DNA of 7,091 bases, taken from Chloroflexota bacterium. GTDB taxonomy: Bacteria > Chloroflexota > Dehalococcoidia > SAR202 > GCA-002694895. Location of the stretch: the NCBI GenBank assembly GCA_002715665.1, contig PAZO01000012.1:30948-38038 (forward strand), in the 5' to 3' direction. The notes under the pieces are model-generated. The model was not told the origin of the DNA. It searched no databases and saw only the letters and a program-made list of their open reading frames with translations. Every line of letters begins with the position of its first letter. Position 1 is the stretch's first letter. Shown piece after piece: positions 6,506-7,091 of the stretch. The position numbers were made by a program, and so were the translations under genes.

Positions 6506-6976
6506 TTAATTAATTTTCTTTGGAATATAAATATTTCTTATTAAGGTTAATATTTTTTGGTCGTTTTGATTGTAACCCAATGTCTGAACTTTAACTATAC
6601 CTGCATTTGGATTAGATTTACTTTCTCTCATATCTATCACTTCTGATAAAGCATGAATTGTATCACCTTCAAAAACTGGACCTTCATGTTTCACTTTTTC
6701 ATAACCTAAATTAGCAATTGCTTTCCCAGACAACTCTTGAACAGTCATTCCTACTATTAAACTTAATGTTAATAATCCAACAACAAGTGGTTTTTTGTGT
6801 TGATGATTTTTCATATATTCAACATCAATATGTAATGGATTATGATTCATGGTAAGCATACAAAAATTATGATTATCCGATTGAGTTATTGTCTTACCAG
6901 GCCAATGTTTAAATTTCATACCCACACTGAATTCTTCATAAAATCTGCCATAAGATTCATATACATCTATTTCCAT
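6506..6976 (-). CDS. MaoC-fold acyl-CoA hydratase/dehydratase
   Basis: This is a single hot-dog-domain protein of 156 residues from the MaoC-like dehydratase family, which adds water to or removes it from CoA thioesters. The opening YGRFYEEFSVGMKFKHWPGKTIT (about 9-31), the hydratase segment DNHNFCMLTMNHNPLHID (34-51) and the later GPVFEGDTIHALSEV support this. The conserved His49 is present. The position of the catalytic Asp in classical (R)-enoyl-CoA hydratases (GDxNPxH) is Asn44 here. From memory, a LTMNxxPLHxD pattern also occurs in mesaconyl-CoA-hydratase-like MaoC proteins, so this may mark that subfamily rather than loss of activity. ATG at 6974-6976 has an AAAGGA site 6 bases upstream that overlaps the stop of the preceding acyl-CoA dehydrogenase. 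That neighbour supports a role in acyl-CoA catabolism; the actual substrate is not shown. Confidence 0.85.
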   Translation of the reverse strand: MEIDVYESYGRFYEEFSVGMKFKHWPGKTITQSDNHNFCMLTMNHNPLHIDVEYMKNHQHKKPLVVGLLTLSLIVGMTVQELSGKAIANLGYEKVKHEGPVFEGDTIHALSEVIDMRESKSNPNAGIVKVQTLGYNQNDQKILTLIRNIYIPKKIN

Positions 6977-6989
6977 TTTATTTCCTTTA
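6977..6989 (-). promoter_or_regulatory. Acyl-CoA dehydrogenase stop merged with the MaoC-gene ribosome site
   Basis: The minus strand reads TAAAGGAAATAAA and then ATG. The stop codon TAA (6987-6989) runs directly into the AAAGGA ribosome site of the hydratase gene, so the two genes are probably translated in tandem from one message. Confidence 0.6.
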
Positions 6990-7091
6990 ATAATGATTTT
7001 CGTAAACTCTTTTTGCTATGAGCAATTTCATAATTTCATTTGTTCCTTCTCCAATTATCATAAGAGGTGCATCTCTGTAAAATCTTTCTAT
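6987..7091 (-). CDS. Acyl-CoA dehydrogenase, C-terminal end (cut by window edge)
   Basis: Only the last 34 codons and the TAA stop are inside the window. The translation reads IERFYRDAPLMIIGEGTNEI and then about 14 more residues ending in KRVYENHY. RDAPLMIIGEGTNEI is the C-terminal signature of acyl-CoA dehydrogenases: in medium-chain enzymes the Glu of the matching YEGT motif is the catalytic base, and the EGTNEI stretch lies by the FAD and the subunit interface. The enzyme would oxidise an acyl-CoA to a 2-enoyl-CoA using FAD. That product type is what a MaoC-fold hydratase, encoded 10 bases downstream, could use next. Chain length or branched-chain specificity cannot be told from this fragment. 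Confidence 0.85.
   Translation of the reverse strand: MERFYRDAPLMIIGEGTNEIMKLLIAKRVYENHY

Noticed and set aside
1..7091. Defence system, toxin-antitoxin pair, prophage, insertion sequence or CRISPR array
   Set aside because: All frames of useful size are explained by metabolic or housekeeping genes; no direct repeats, terminal inverted repeats, integrase, transposase or spacer pattern was seen.

Overview
The window is about 98% coding: eight complete genes plus two cut by the window edges, with only about 155 bases outside genes. It is strongly AT-rich throughout, its start sites are bacterial in type (AAAGGA or AGGA ahead of several starts, two TTG starts), and gene ends are only 3 to 10 bases apart. 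This suggests a streamlined, low-GC, free-living bacterium, possibly marine and uncultured. The phylum cannot be fixed from this sequence. No rRNA, tRNA, CRISPR array, insertion sequence, phage gene or long repeat was seen.

Left part (1-1984). A gamma-glutamyltransferase-family Ntn hydrolase runs leftward off the edge (minus strand). It diverges, across a 32-base gap, from a PLP-dependent threonine/serine dehydratase (plus strand). The dehydratase ends 3 bases from the end of a convergent minus-strand methyltransferase resembling the METTL7/TMT1 group. Middle part (1985-3482). An 87-base divergent spacer, the only sizeable non-coding stretch, separates the methyltransferase from thioredoxin reductase (trxB). 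trxB is followed 4 bases later by a small two-helix membrane protein with PH-like flanks. Right part (3489-7091). A minus-strand operon reads, in order of transcription: end of an acyl-CoA dehydrogenase, MaoC-fold hydratase, argininosuccinate lyase (argH), ribulose-phosphate 3-epimerase (rpe), and the tRNA t6A enzyme tsaD. The junctions are a 10-base gap, a 4-base gap, a 20-base overlap and a 9-base gap, so translational coupling is likely.

Together the genes cover acyl-CoA breakdown, arginine synthesis, the pentose phosphate pathway, thiol redox, amino-acid breakdown and tRNA modification. These are housekeeping functions, and I find no convincing new multi-gene system. What stands out is at residue level. 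ArgH has Trp instead of Gly directly before its catalytic Ser and lacks the usual N-terminal WGGRF segment. Rpe has Ser where a metal-binding His is expected and an altered PGFGG loop. The Ggt-like protein lacks the Arg expected to bind gamma-glutamyl substrates and has no signal peptide. rpe and tsaD both start at TTG and lie in one frame, separated by a single stop.
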